From positions 1 through 64,000 of the forward strand of contig NZ_BAAAWE010000001.1 in assembly GCF_039534915.1 (NCBI RefSeq): DNA of 64,000 nt. Direction: 5' to 3'. This stretch comes from Streptomyces roseofulvus. GTDB lineage: Bacteria; Actinomycetota; Actinomycetes; Streptomycetales; Streptomycetaceae. The notes under the pieces were generated by a model. It did no database searches, was not told the DNA's origin, and saw only the letters and a program-made list of their open reading frames with translations. How positions within the stretch are numbered: the stretch's first letter is position 1; each line of letters begins with the position of its first letter. Below are positions 28,701 to 36,976 of the stretch, piece after piece. The translations under genes and the position numbers were made by a program.

Positions 28701-30305
28701 CAAGCTCTCGCAGTACATCCGCAGGAAGAGCGGCAACGCGAACTCGGGGGTCAGCAGCGGAATCTTCGGTGCTTCGAGCTTGTAGTGCGCGAAGTACTTC
28801 TGGGTTGCTTCGATCTCTCGCTCGGCAAATCCCGGATGGCTGCTGCGCACATAGTGCGAGCCTTCTGCCCCTTCCAGGACAAGGTCCTGGTAGGTGTCCC
28901 GGCAGGACACGACAAGGGCAATGTGCGGGTAGGGCTTGATGGCAGCCCGCAGTGCCGGGAGATGGACACGCCAGAAGTCCGGTGATGAAGTCTCGTTGAG
29001 GGCGTCGACACACAGGAGGAATCGACTGCCAGCCATGGCTGAGGCTTCGCCGGCAGCGTCCATGGCCTGCAGGAGGATGTCCGCTCCGACGTTTTCCAGG
29101 CCGAGCTGGTCCGCGATGCTGGCCCAGAGACTGCTCCGGCCGAACCATGCTCCTGCGAGAAACACAGCAGGGCGCCCGGCGTCGAGCGCGCGCTTGGTCG
29201 CGTCGAGCAGGAGGTGCGTCTTCCCGGATCCGGCCTGCCCGGTGAGGAGGTAGGTCCGGCGCCGGAACGACTGGCCGGCTGATGATTCGATCCAGGAGAT
29301 CAGCTCGCCCATCGCCCTCTGCAGGTCATGGATCGTGTAGCTGTTTGCCCGGTCCGTCGGCTTGTTCTCCCTGGCCGGATCGTCCTGGGGCAGTTCGCGC
29401 CATTCTGCTTTGAGTTGCCGCTCGAAGTCTTTGGCAGCATCGATGGCTCTCTGACATCTGTCCGCCGTTTCAAGAAGCAGGTCCATGGCGTCTGCGGAAT
29501 CGCCCGCCTGCAGCATGAATGATGCCGTCGTCCCCTGCAGGGTGGCGGCCGCGCGCTGAATGGCCTGGTACAGCGGTGCCGCGGCAAAGTCGTCGCCTTC
29601 CTGGTGGACATCCACGTCGGCGAGGGCCGACACGACGCCGTGAAGAAGGCGGTTGAAGTGGGCGAGGACTGACTTGTCGAAGCCGAGGGCGAGCAGGTCG
29701 TCCTGGATCGGGACGTCGACTTGCAGGTCGGGGCGGTATTTCTCGCTTGCCGCATCGGCCTGTTGCTGGTGGTGTCGCGCCAGCCAGTCAGATCCGAGGA
29801 TGAGGTCGCCCCACCAGAACCAGCGCCGGCCGTTGTGCTCGGGCTTGGCCAGGATGTCCAGCAGGTCGCTCTCCTGGACCAGGTCGAACTCGATTCTGTC
29901 GGCGCCGGGAATGGTCTGCTGCCAGGTGGTGACCTTGTCGGTGTACTTCTCACGCTGGGACTTGCGCTCGCGTCTGTTCTTGCCGGTGGCCAGGTTCCAG
30001 GAGATGACGAAGACCAGCTTCCGCAAGCCCGGCCGTTCCTTCGCGACCCGCTCGACCGAGTCGGTCATGGCTGTCAGAAGCGCTTCGATGCCGTGGACAT
30101 GTTTGGCCTGCCACCCGTGCTCGGTGCCGTCAGGCAGGGTGGCGTACCACTCGACGCCGCCGTCGGGGTTGCCTGTCCGGATCGCGCGTGCTCCGGGAGG
30201 GGCTTTGTCCTTGAGTAGCTGGAACGCAAGTTCTTCGAAGGCCCGGCTCTGCTCGCCGTTCCAGGTTCGAAGCGTGCCGAAGCTCGTCGCGTTCAGTGGT
30301 GCCAT
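25782..30305 (-). CDS. Avs-like STAND NTPase with N-terminal nuclease domain
   Basis: 1507 residues. The N-terminus has a restriction-endonuclease-like pattern (PDGGVEWYA at 47-55 and GWQAKHV at 64-70), matching the D...(E/Q)xK active site of Mrr-type PD-(D/E)xK nucleases. A STAND/NACHT ATPase follows: Walker A GQAGSGKTH (356-364), Walker B FLLCVDALNE (429-438) and VVSCRDTY (about 458). The remaining ~950 residues are helical then mixed, and probably form the sensor. This is the layout of AVAST (Avs) antiphage proteins, which recognise a phage protein and activate an N-terminal nuclease. It stands alone, convergent with the Tn7-like module and transcribed towards it. Its exact Avs class cannot be told by eye. 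Confidence 0.75.
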   Translation of the reverse strand: MAPLNATSFGTLRTWNGEQSRAFEELAFQLLKDKAPPGARAIRTGNPDGGVEWYATLPDGTEHGWQAKHVHGIEALLTAMTDSVERVAKERPGLRKLVFVISWNLATGKNRRERKSQREKYTDKVTTWQQTIPGADRIEFDLVQESDLLDILAKPEHNGRRWFWWGDLILGSDWLARHHQQQADAASEKYRPDLQVDVPIQDDLLALGFDKSVLAHFNRLLHGVVSALADVDVHQEGDDFAAAPLYQAIQRAAATLQGTTASFMLQAGDSADAMDLLLETADRCQRAIDAAKDFERQLKAEWRELPQDDPARENKPTDRANSYTIHDLQRAMGELISWIESSAGQSFRRRTYLLTGQAGSGKTHLLLDATKRALDAGRPAVFLAGAWFGRSSLWASIADQLGLENVGADILLQAMDAAGEASAMAGSRFLLCVDALNETSSPDFWRVHLPALRAAIKPYPHIALVVSCRDTYQDLVLEGAEGSHYVRSSHPGFAEREIEATQKYFAHYKLEAPKIPLLTPEFALPLFLRMYCESLSAPGAGVPSTGHQGRIAIFERYLEVKIATVARRSRPDVTSGYELDMAKAHVRKALEALLDELSRLGRESMSSPAAETCVKNALDTNADGTRILGLLQEEGVLTREHLYLGDAYGEGVRIVFQTFADFLLLKRRLAQSTDPLNDQALKDWLTNECSWGISEAATILFPELYGLELPDLLHITLGDAPSRDEDRAAWERHRRDSQLYRSLVEMLPYRDAQAISQRTVDLLNDAQPYLSRGEFYQVLFTLAPQPGNRLNGDGLHHYLSKRPMPQRDRDFGFATYHELFEPFSPASRLARWAAAGPYPAYAAHVIELACIPLCWLLSSPNRFMRDWVTKALVQLLSGHLDVTRTLLERFWKVDDPYVVQRVTAIAYGALLRSTPAQAPGARALAEAVHSLVFTPPVRADELLLDAARGIVRWAVAHQLLPDTALTSSQRPYGLTPPGPPPTEATIEAKYPWDKDQPDEESYASIRFSLLGMGDFGRYVVEPGVHHFSRHRIGQDYPARGHGKPRFVKSRWKQFTASLSDEQQASLADWLANPESRSMSRLELLLEDEDDPFTEEQRQLLERAFVYPKYVSDEYSADTARRWIFRRTLSLGWTPELFGRQDRMIAHRDGREGHKAERWGKKYQWMAYHELLARIADNYQTSRRFDDSEPYEGLHQIIGDREIDPSLPPIDFRAFSENTGSGETCWEPPPIQLLRWPPTPLDFRHYQDDTSQFMADTATEPTVHNSLFVTDRDGNDWVVLESFVKKIDPLARRGWQGLQEHSSIGTFLTTASHARRLVAALPEQSGHRISDLTDSHGHTDCCYIGEVGRTGPACPNRHAEFHQTHLADKPYEIAATMERYTWEGNILDCSIDATTSTTLPSTFIQQTAALTFDPRGPSWLDETGTPVFTNYDEEGNDSHAFLVRASFLKNFLTKHKLELIVLHRFERMRLSDNHRGDNPYVEERTEARLTEHLVLRSNTPRRTERNLT

Positions 30306-30455
30306 TCAGGGAGCCTCCATAGCGTCAACGGCGCAGAGCGCACGGGCTTCGCACCGCCAGGCCATCATGCCTCCGGGGTCGGGGGGCTGTATATCAATTG
30401 GCGCCGGCCTTGCGGCGCGGGGACCAGTGTTCTGCGGGGTGCGATGGGCTGGCCG

Positions 30456-30707
30456 TCAGGAGCGGGCCGGGTTCACGGCGCGCTGCTGCGCCGCCAGCTC
30501 GCCGTAGCCGCCGTGCCCCCAGCCCCTCCCGCGGAAACGCTGGAGGGTGAGCGGGCGGCGGTCCTCGCCGGGGACGTCGGCGAAGTGGACGGTGCCGCAG
30601 CAGTGGCAATACCAGCCTTGCGACCAGAGCTCCTCGGCCTGATGGCGGCGGCGCGTGATCCGGGCGAAAGCGGCCCGGCGACGCACCACTACGGCGACCG
30701 CGAGCAC
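30456..30707 (-). CDS. Small zinc-ribbon-like membrane-anchored protein
   Basis: A GTG at 30707 gives 83 residues: a short hydrophobic start (LAVAVVV), a basic segment, then GWYCHCCGTVHFA with paired cysteines, and a glycine-rich tail. An in-frame TAG lies 30 bases upstream of the GTG, so no longer start is possible. Only half a zinc site (CxxC) is visible. The family is not recognised; the frame is supported by the Cys motif and codon bias only. Confidence 0.4.
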   Translation of the reverse strand: MLAVAVVVRRRAAFARITRRRHQAEELWSQGWYCHCCGTVHFADVPGEDRRPLTLQRFRGRGWGHGGYGELAAQQRAVNPARS

Positions 30708-31440
30708 CCCGGCGACGAGCGCGAGCGCGGCTGGCTACCGCGTTCCTACCGCAGCCGCCTTCCACAGAATCCCTGCTGCCTGAACCGCTGCCGCGTCAAC
30801 CGGCTGCCAGTATCTCCGACGGCACGAACGTAGGCGAAGGATCTATGAGGTTCATGTCAGGGGCTGGGATGTGTTCCGGGACAGGCCCGGTGCACGGTCA
30901 TGGCTCCCGGATGGTGAGCTGGCATTCGGGCGTGTTGGCCTCATGGGGCTCAAGAGGTCTTACGTTGGCTGCCCGGCGGTTACTGCGGTGGAGCTGAGGT
31001 GTCTGATCCTCCTATCTCGCGGTGGCCTGCGTGGCAGTGCAGGGAGGGCGGAAAAGGCGTCCTGCGGGCGCTGGATCGGGTGGGCAACGTCCGTGTGTTG
31101 CCCACCCGATGCAGTGGCGGGAGGGGGGTGGCACGGCTCCCTGTGTGGGAGTGGGCCATTGGGTGTCTCAACTGTGCGGCCAGAGAACCCAGAGGAACCG
31201 CGATGGCAAGGGACTTCTTCGGCGGTAACCGGCTCCGCACCAAGGCCCCAGCGCCCGTACCGTCCCAAATGCGGCCCCGAAGCGGTGGTTGAGTACGCAA
31301 CACTCGCCGCCCAGGTCCTGACCACGGGCGTGATCTGGCGCAGGGCCGTAATGCGTGGCTCGGAGCGCGCCGCACCCCCACCTGCACGAGGTGAACGGCA
31401 ACACCGATGCCGGGGTCGTCCCAGGGCGGGTGCGGAGTAG
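30708..31440. other. Gap with hairpin and no convincing gene
   Basis: No long reading frame here has protein character. A perfect 14-bp hairpin lies at 31075-31110 (ATCGGGTGGGCAAC / GTTGCCCACCCGAT, 8-base loop). A 29-codon frame at 31203-31292 starts with ATG after AGAGGAA (MARDFFGGNRLRTKAPAPVP) and could encode a peptide, but nothing else supports it. The segment separates the defence-like genes from the zinc-ribbon/GIY-YIG gene. Confidence 0.4.
31075..31110. terminator. Perfect 14-bp stem-loop
   Basis: ATCGGGTGGGCAAC at 31075-31088 pairs with GTTGCCCACCCGAT at 31097-31110. It lies in a gene-poor gap 3' of the minus-strand gene at 31441, so a terminator for that gene is plausible. Confidence 0.5.
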
Positions 31441-32970
31441 CTAGAACAGGGTCGGTGGCGGCTGAGGTGGGGGTGGCGTGGGCTGGTGTTCCCGGATCGC
31501 GTCTCGAAGCTGGGCGGCGGTGACGCGGGCGGCGTCGAACGTCTCGGTCCAGCCGTTGGGCATCTGGGCGGCGGTGAGGAAGATGCCGTGCCCGGCGGCG
31601 CGCAGGCGGCGCAGGATTGTCTGCTCGACGGACAGGGCCTCGTCGCCGGTGGGCACGTGGTGTTCGTAGAACAGGGCCCATCCGAGGCGGCGGTGCTGTG
31701 CGATGCGGTCGTTGCGCTGAAGAGCGCCGGCGACGCCGATTTTGACGGCGCCGTGCTGTGCGTGGGTGACGACGTAGACGCGGGCGGGCGCGGCGCGGTC
31801 GAAGCCGTGCCGGGCGCAGTACTTGCATCTGCGGCCGCTGCGGATCTTGGCCAGGATTGGGGTCGAGGTGCGGCCACAGGTGGTGCAGCGGCACCGCCAG
31901 GGCGTCATGGTCGTGGTGTAGGGCTCCAGGGGCTCGAGACCGGCCTCGCGCATGGAGGCGGCGGCGCGTTCGGGGTCTTCCCGTCGTGCGGCGGCGGCGC
32001 GGAGGTCGGCGCAGCGTCGGCATCCGCTCTGGCCGGCCAGGATGGATCCGAAGGTCGGCGACGTGATGGTGCCGCAGCCGTGGCACAGGCACCGCCAGGG
32101 GTACTTGACGCCGCGGTACGGTTCCTGCGGTTCGAATCCGTGCTCGCGCATCTCGGCGACGGCCAGGTCCTCGTCGTGGCGCTGTGCCACACCGGTTGCC
32201 CGGTCGGCGCATGGCTTGCAGGCTGGGCGTCGGCTGCGGCCGGTCAGGGAGCCCAGGCGGGGAGAGACGGTGGTCCCGCACTTGATGCAGCGGCTCTTCC
32301 ACGGGAACGCGGTGCCGGGGTACGGCTCCAGCGGCTCCAGGCCCGCCGCCCGCATCGCCGCGGCCGCGGTCTCGGCGCCGTGGCGCATCGACTCGTTGGC
32401 CTTGCGCCGGCCGCAGGGGTAGCAGCCGCCCTGCCCCCTCCGGATGGAGCCCAGCGTGGGGGTCCCGCGCTCTCCGCACGTCGTGCAGCGGCCGGGCCAC
32501 GGTGTGTCCACTCCCGGGTACGGGGTGAGGGGTTCCAGGCCCGCGGCCCGCATGTCGGCTGCGGCAACGTCCGGGTCGACCGGTGCGTTCGGTGCGCACC
32601 ATCGGCAGGGCCCTGAGCCGGAGTTGATCCGGACGTAGGTGGGTGCGACCTCGCGTCCGCAGGCGAGGTGGCGGCACCGCCACTTCCGGTCGCTGCCGGG
32701 ATAGGGCTCCAGGGGTTCCAGGCCGGCCGCCCGCATCACTCCGGCTGCGGCCTCGGGGTCGATCCGGGCACGACCGGAGCAGTACACGCAGCCGCGCTGT
32801 CCCTTGGTGACGTTGCTCAGGCGGGGGGTGACCTCCCGCCCGCACGCCCCGTGACGGCACCGCCACGGGCCGGCGCTGCCGGGGTAGGGCTCCAGGGGCT
32901 CCAGGCCCGCCGCCCGCATGATCTCTTCCGGCTGGCGCGGGTCCTTCCGCGGTCTGCCGGTGCGCGCCAT
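31441..32970 (-). CDS. Six zinc-ribbon repeats fused to a GIY-YIG-like nuclease domain
   Basis: 509 residues from MARTGRPRK (an ATG nine bases upstream is the alternative). Residues about 20-370 hold six near-identical units. Each opens (M)RAAGLEPLEPYPGS, then W-x-C-x-C/H-x2-CG, a strand pair and a closing Cx2C, spaced 55-60 residues apart, as in treble-clef or zinc-ribbon arrays. The C-terminus (about 375-480) begins RVYVVTHAQHGAVKIGVAG and includes TILRRLRAAG, resembling the GIY-YIG/T5orf172 nuclease family. A DNA- or RNA-binding array that positions a nuclease is the likely plan. It is a lone gene with no partner. The function is unknown; defence or mobile-element homing are options. Confidence 0.7.
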   Translation of the reverse strand: MARTGRPRKDPRQPEEIMRAAGLEPLEPYPGSAGPWRCRHGACGREVTPRLSNVTKGQRGCVYCSGRARIDPEAAAGVMRAAGLEPLEPYPGSDRKWRCRHLACGREVAPTYVRINSGSGPCRWCAPNAPVDPDVAAADMRAAGLEPLTPYPGVDTPWPGRCTTCGERGTPTLGSIRRGQGGCYPCGRRKANESMRHGAETAAAAMRAAGLEPLEPYPGTAFPWKSRCIKCGTTVSPRLGSLTGRSRRPACKPCADRATGVAQRHDEDLAVAEMREHGFEPQEPYRGVKYPWRCLCHGCGTITSPTFGSILAGQSGCRRCADLRAAAARREDPERAAASMREAGLEPLEPYTTTMTPWRCRCTTCGRTSTPILAKIRSGRRCKYCARHGFDRAAPARVYVVTHAQHGAVKIGVAGALQRNDRIAQHRRLGWALFYEHHVPTGDEALSVEQTILRRLRAAGHGIFLTAAQMPNGWTETFDAARVTAAQLRDAIREHQPTPPPPQPPPTLF

Positions 32971-32979
32971 GGGTTCCAA

Positions 32980-33466
32980 CTCCCCGCTCTTGAAGGGTGA
33001 GCGGGGTCTTGCCTCGCTGTGCGGCGCAGCATAGAGGCGGCCACTGACATCGACGCTGACGAGCGCCTGTCCGGCGGGAGCCGGGTGCCCGGCTCGGCCT
33101 GAGCGGCCCGGGGCTCAGGCCGCGGCTTCGGGTACACGGCGTGGGCAGGAATCGTCGCCGGTGCCGTTCACTCCGGTCAGGTCCTCGCTGATCCGGAAAT
33201 GTAGGGCGATGGACGCGGGGCCCGGCAACCAGTACCACCGCGGCTGGTCAAGGGCATCTCCTTGCCTCCGAGCGGTCCTCGAGGACCTCCGCTCGGCAAG
33301 GACCCACGGCTGCCACGAGTTCTCACTCTATTTGCGGTCTTCTCATTCAACTTGTTGCAGCCCAGATCAACCGCACTGCAAGCAGGACAAAGAGGCATCT
33401 CAACTATCTGCTGCACTGCGGCTCAGAGCCCTCTATCTGCCGCAGAAAAAGCGAGAACGCACACCA
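32980..33466. other. Divergent intergenic region with long palindrome
   Basis: This is a non-coding region between two divergent genes. It contains an imperfect 42-bp palindrome at 33260-33301, centred on GGTCCTCGAGGACC with CCGAGCGG/CCGCTCGG arms. An AT-richer tract at about 33320-33440 could hold the promoter of the plus-strand gene at 33467. Confidence 0.4.
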
Positions 33467-33886
33467 GTGCAGGAAGCCGAACCGGTCGTGGCGGTGGACG
33501 CAACGGAGGTCTTGGCGGCGGCGGAGCGCTTCCCGTGGGCCCTGGCCGCGCCCGCGGCGCTGCACTGGCCGGACGGGGAGTTCCTGGACGTCGCTCTGCG
33601 CGCGGTGCGCGCCGAGGAACGGGCGGGGTACATCGAGCGCCTGGAGGCGTTCGTGGAGCAGCACCGCGAGCGCCTGGAGGAGCTGCTGCGGGCGTACGGA
33701 CCCGGCAGTCGGCCCGCCTCGCACGGCCGGTACGCGCTGATCGGGCAGTCCGAGACCCTGGTCGTCCTGGAGCGGATGGAGACCAACCCGTTCGGTCTGC
33801 GCAGCAAGTGGGAGAAGGAGCTGGAGACCGTCTTCCTCGACGACCTCGAGCTCGCGTGGGGGCCACGCATCCGCCTCAGCCGGTGA
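33467..33886 (+). CDS. Hypothetical protein, 139 residues
   Basis: The GTG at 33467 opens a frame with steady coding character (VQEAEPVVAVDATEVLAAAE) up to the stop at 33886. The frame is open further upstream to 33161, but that part lacks coding bias. The protein is acidic, with two amphipathic helices (YIERLEAFVEQHRERLEELL) and a C-terminal strand-rich part. There is no signal peptide. A strong terminator follows 20 bp after the stop. The family is not recognised. Confidence 0.6.
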   Translation: MQEAEPVVAVDATEVLAAAERFPWALAAPAALHWPDGEFLDVALRAVRAEERAGYIERLEAFVEQHRERLEELLRAYGPGSRPASHGRYALIGQSETLVVLERMETNPFGLRSKWEKELETVFLDDLELAWGPRIRLSR

Positions 33887-33907
33887 GCAACCGGAACAGA
33901 TAGCGGG

Positions 33908-33932
33908 GCCGGGCAGGGCGATCCTGCCCGGC
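33908..33932 (+). terminator. Stem-loop terminator
   Basis: GCCGGGCAGG at 33908-33917 pairs with CCTGCCCGGC at 33923-33932 over a 5-base loop, directly after the gene ending at 33886. Nearly the same stem recurs at 35167-35196. Confidence 0.75.
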
Positions 33933-34192
33933 CTCGCTGTCGTCGAGTCAGCCGAAGTCGAACGTCTCCTGCGTGAAGCCGGCCAGCTCGGTTCGCGTTG
34001 CACACGCGTGGTAAGCCCGGCCCGAGCTCCTATCAGCCTCGCCTATCAGCAGGCCCGTTCACCTGGGAAAACAAGGGGCGGACCTATCAGGGTCACGGCC
34101 GGACTCACCATGGGGCTCGCACTCACCAGCCGCATCCCGTCCGGCTCGTGCAGGCGACCCGCAACCCGTACGGACAGGCCGAGCGGGAAGGA

Positions 34193-34285
34193 AGGGGCGG
34201 CCCGGTGGTACTGCTCCCAGAGCGCGCTGGGCACCGGGCCTCGCCCGCGCACGCCATATCGGCGCGGGCTGTGCCCGACCCTACC
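34193..34285. repeat. 93-bp structured repeat, copy 1
   Basis: This nearly matches 51798-51891, differing by a few substitutions and a one-base indel. It contains two hairpins: GCCCGGTG pairs with CACCGGGC, and CCCGCGC pairs with GCGCGGG. A folded non-coding element or small mobile repeat would fit. No protein frame is conserved better than the DNA itself. Confidence 0.7.
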
Positions 34286-34547
34286 CGGGTGCGGCGGGGC
34301 GTAGGGCCGAGAGGGGCGGCGGGGGCGGGGTCGGTCGTGGTTTTGGCGGGCGAGGAGTAACCCAAGTACTGGCCCTTGCAGGTCACAGCGGTGCGCGGCG
34401 GCTTGGTAAGGCCGGTGGTAAGCGTGGTGGTGAGTGGAGGCCCTGTACCCGTCGGCCGGTCAAAGGCCGGTGTTGGCGGTGGCGTAGACGAACAGGTTGC
34501 CGACTCCCTTCATGGCAGTCGACTCACTCACCCTCCCCCGACAGCGC

Positions 34548-34574
34548 AAGGCCCGGACCAGGCGTCCGGGCCTT
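34548..34574 (+). terminator. Stem-loop, terminator-like
   Basis: AAGGCCCGGA at 34548-34557 pairs with TCCGGGCCTT at 34565-34574, followed by CCTCG. It has no clear upstream gene, so its purpose is uncertain; it could insulate the small gene at 34943. Confidence 0.5.
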
Positions 34575-34942
34575 CCTCGTGCCCCGGGATCGTTCCTCCC
34601 GGTCGCTGCTGCCTGGATCCCGGCCTTCGGCCCGTGCGGGTTGAAGAAGCCGTGCCCGCCAGGACGAGACGCAAGCACCTGAGTCCTGTCACTGTCCGCC
34701 CGCATGTCGAACTGACGCTGGAGGCAGTACCGATGACCACCCGCCAGACGCCCGGGGCACCACTTGCGCCGATCGCCGCTACGCTGGACACGCCACCTTG
34801 GGCCAGGGCTACGACCCCACAGGGACGCTCTCACGCAGAGAGCCGCAGGACCGCCGACCGCGAGGCGCTCACCACCCCCACGCGGACGACACCACAGCAG
34901 GTGTCCGCTGTCCTCGATTCCTCCGCTCAAGGGAGTAGCATC

Positions 34943-35161
34943 ATGACCCGGGACAACGTTCCCGCGCCCGCACAGCCGCCCGTCCCTGCGCCCGTCCCGC
35001 AGCAGCCCGCTGTCGGTGCCGGCCTGACCGCCGCGATAGGCCAGGGTGCCGCCGAAGGGGCCGCTCGGTCCATCACGGCCCGGCTGGTGGACAAGTTCCT
35101 CACCAACCCGCCCGACTGGCTCAGGGACCTGTGGCACGCGCTGCCACGGCCCTGGGAGTAG
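34943..35161 (+). CDS. Small proline/alanine-rich hypothetical protein
   Basis: The ATG at 34943 follows a good ribosome-binding site (AAGGGAG, 5-6 bases upstream) and encodes 72 residues. A proline-rich N-terminus (DNVPAPAQPPVPAPVPQQ) is followed by a helix (GLTAAIGQGAAEGAARSITA) and a tryptophan-rich end (DWLRDLWHALPRPWE). The longer open frame from 34376 lacks coding character and was not used. A perfect palindromic terminator follows directly. The family is not recognised. Confidence 0.6.
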   Translation: MTRDNVPAPAQPPVPAPVPQQPAVGAGLTAAIGQGAAEGAARSITARLVDKFLTNPPDWLRDLWHALPRPWE

Positions 35162-35166
35162 CCGCC

Positions 35167-35196
35167 ACGGCCGGGCAGGACGTCCTGCCCGGCCGT
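35167..35196. terminator. Perfect 30-bp palindromic terminator
   Basis: ACGGCCGGGCAGGAC and its exact complement form an uninterrupted palindrome at 35167-35196. It lies between the convergent small gene (34943-35161) and the replication-relaxation remnant (from 35213), so it can serve both strands. Confidence 0.75.
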
Positions 35197-35212
35197 ACTC
35201 TCGATCCGGTCG

Positions 35213-35620
35213 TCAGCCTCGGAAGCGGGAGAGCCAGGTGCCGCCGGCCTTCTGCTCGGGCACGGCCTGGTTGTGCTCCTCATGCTCGGGCCCGGCCTGC
35301 GCGGCTTGCCGTTCGGCGGCGTGGGCGCGCTGCTTGCAGTGGTCGCACAGGTGCGGGTGGGTCTCGCGCGGGGCGCTCCACCCGGCGGGCTCGATGGCCT
35401 TCCACCGTTCGTCGGGGAACCGGGTGCCGCAGTCGGCGCACACCGGACGGCGGCCTCTCGCTCGGCCTGGTGCTGGGCGGCGATGCGACGCAGTTCCTCC
35501 TGGTGCTCGCGCTGGCGGGCGTCGTACTCGGCCTGCTGGCGGGCGTCGTGGGCTTCGCGGCGCGGGTTGCCGATCGCCTCGAGGAGCGTCTGGTTGTCCG
35601 GGAACCCCCGGACTCCCCCA
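35213..35620 (-). pseudogene. Remnant of a replication-relaxation-type protein, frameshifted
   Basis: The C-terminal 76 residues (35213-35443: CADCGTRFPDERWKAIEPAG, two CxxC/CxxH-type zinc pairs, a Gln/Glu-rich tail) closely parallel the end of the 61844 gene (CTRCGRRFSDERWEEITVHR). The preceding part (PDNQTLLEAIGNPRREAHDA, then a helical linker) lies in another frame, so an indel at about 35450 separates the two. The N-terminal two thirds is missing; the remnant ends near 35620, about 150 bp short of the IS5 element at 35768. Replication-relaxation proteins are plasmid-associated in Streptomyces. Confidence 0.6.
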
Positions 35621-35767
35621 CTAGCGCACTCCGGGGATCGAACAGGGACACCGAGCGCACCGATCGGTGTCCCTGGGACGCCGGTCAGGGGCGGCGGAGG
35701 AGCGCCCTGTGGACCGGCTCCTCCACGGCGCTGGTCTTGCTTCCGCACGTGTGCCGGCGGTTAGGCC

Positions 35768-36658
35768 GTTTCCTTCGGATCATCTCGCGGACCAGATGAA
35801 GATGGCGGCGATGTGGAGTCCGGCGAGGTAGATGGTGGCGGTCTTCTCGTAGCGGGTAGCCAGGCCGCGCCACTGCTTGAGCTTGTTGATGCACCGCTCA
35901 ACGGTGTTGCGTCGCTTGTAAGCGTCGCGGTCGAAGGCCGGCGGACGGCCGCCCCAGCTGCCGCGGCGTTTGCGGTGGGTGGCCTGGTCGGCGGGCTGCG
36001 GAATCACCGCCCGGATCCCGCGCCGACGGAGATGCTCGCGGATCGCCGGGGACGAATACGCCTTGTCGGCCAGGACCATTTCCGGGGTGGTCCTGGGACG
36101 ACCGATCGGGCGAGGCACCCGCAGGTTGGCCATGACGTCGGGGAACGCGGGCGCGTCACCCGCCTGGCCAGGCGTGAGGACGAACGCCAGGGGCCGACAT
36201 CGGCCGTCAGCCGCGAGATGGATCTTCGTCGTCAGCCCGCCACGGGACCGTCCGAGGGCATGATCGTCCGGCTCGACGGACGGGGCCCCTTTTGACGGGC
36301 CCCGGCGGCGTGCTGATGAGCCCGGACGATCGTGGAGTCGACCGAGACGATCCAATCGAGATCGTCCTCGGCGTCCGCCTGAGCCATCAGAGCGGTGAAG
36401 ACCTTCTCCCAGGTGCCATCGGCGGCCCACTTCCGCAGCCGGTTATGGGCGCCCTTCCACCAGCCGAAGTGCTCGGGCAGGTCCATCCACGGTGTCCCGG
36501 TGCGGTACTTGAACGCGATCGCGTCGATCACCTGCCGGTGATCACGCCACCGCCCACCCCGCCGAAGCGTCCGGTCCGGCAGCAACGGCTCGATGCGTGC
36601 CCACTGGGCATCAGTCAACGACACACATCAACCAACGATCAGATGATCCGAAGGCTAC
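35768..36658 (-). mobile_element. IS5-family insertion sequence with two-frame transposase
   Basis: Terminal inverted repeats CCTTCGGATCATCT (35772-35785) and AGATGATCCGAAGG (36641-36654) are perfect complements over 14 bp and extend outward with mismatches. They enclose two overlapping transposase frames, the usual layout of IS5 elements of the IS427 group. Outer ends are approximate, as I could not fix a target duplication. It interrupts the ground between a replication-relaxation remnant and a small hypothetical gene. Confidence 0.8.
35780..36624 (-). CDS. IS5-family transposase, two frames joined by frameshifting
   Basis: Frame A (36232-36624) starts MSLTDAQWARIEPLLPDRTL and contains the first catalytic D in WIVSVDSTIVRAHQH. 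Frame B (to 35780) carries LGRSRGGLTTKIHLAADGRC, LADKAYSSPAIREHL and RRNTVERCINKLKQW, giving the second D and the E. The frames overlap at 36282-36293, where CAAAAGGGGCCCC on the coding strand is a typical slippery site, so the active enzyme is expected from ribosomal frameshifting (about 280 residues). Both parts look undamaged. Confidence 0.8.
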
Positions 36659-36661
36659 TGT

Positions 36662-36910
36662 TCAACTGCCTTGGCGCCGCTGATGCTCGCGAAGCCGTCG
36701 CACACGCCTGGCGTACTGCCCGGCCTGCGACCTTTGGGCACGATCAATCGAAAGCACCTGGGGATCTGCCGCACGCTCGTACAGCTCAACCTCGAAGGAG
36801 TCCGCATCCGTTTCGACGAGCCGGGCCAGGGCGTCCCGATCCTGCTCAGCTGTCGGACGTGCTCTGACCTCGTCCCTCCATGCCTGGCCACTCACCTCGG
36901 CTTCGTCCAC
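36662..36910 (-). CDS. Small hypothetical protein, possibly cut by the IS
   Basis: A GTG at 36910 opens 82 residues (MDEAEVSGQAWRDEVRARPT) with an acidic, helical character and an Arg-rich end (GQYARRVRRLREHQRRQGS). The stop lies only a few bases from the IS5 end at 36658, so the original C-terminus may have been lost. An AT-rich ATATATTGGC precedes the start. No family is recognised. Confidence 0.5.
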   Translation of the reverse strand: MDEAEVSGQAWRDEVRARPTAEQDRDALARLVETDADSFEVELYERAADPQVLSIDRAQRSQAGQYARRVRRLREHQRRQGS

Positions 36911-36976
36911 GCCGCCAATATATGCGCGGACAGCAGCGTGCGAAGTCCGCCCGGACCAAGATCCGGAAGAAGCTCC

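Larger units (their letters stand above)
33933..34942. other. Gene-poor stretch with repeats and a terminator
   Basis: I find no convincing gene. CCTATCAG occurs three times at about 34029, 34041 and 34082. The 93-bp structured repeat shared with 51.8 kb lies at 34193-34285. GGTGGTAAGC-type tandem units at about 34404-34436 resemble those in the 610-bp repeats. A 10-bp hairpin sits at 34548-34574. This looks like mobile-element or plasmid-derived non-coding DNA. Confidence 0.4.

Noticed and set aside
13398..30420. Terminal inverted repeats and TnsB-binding sites for the Tn7-like module
   Set aside because: Looked for paired TGT/ACA ends and ~20-bp repeats in the gaps at 13.4, 16.0, 19.9, 25.6 and 30.4 kb; no pair was convincing by eye.
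30980..33238. 752-residue minus-strand frame
   Set aside because: Arg/Pro-rich translation in the wrong frame of the zinc-ribbon/GIY-YIG gene.
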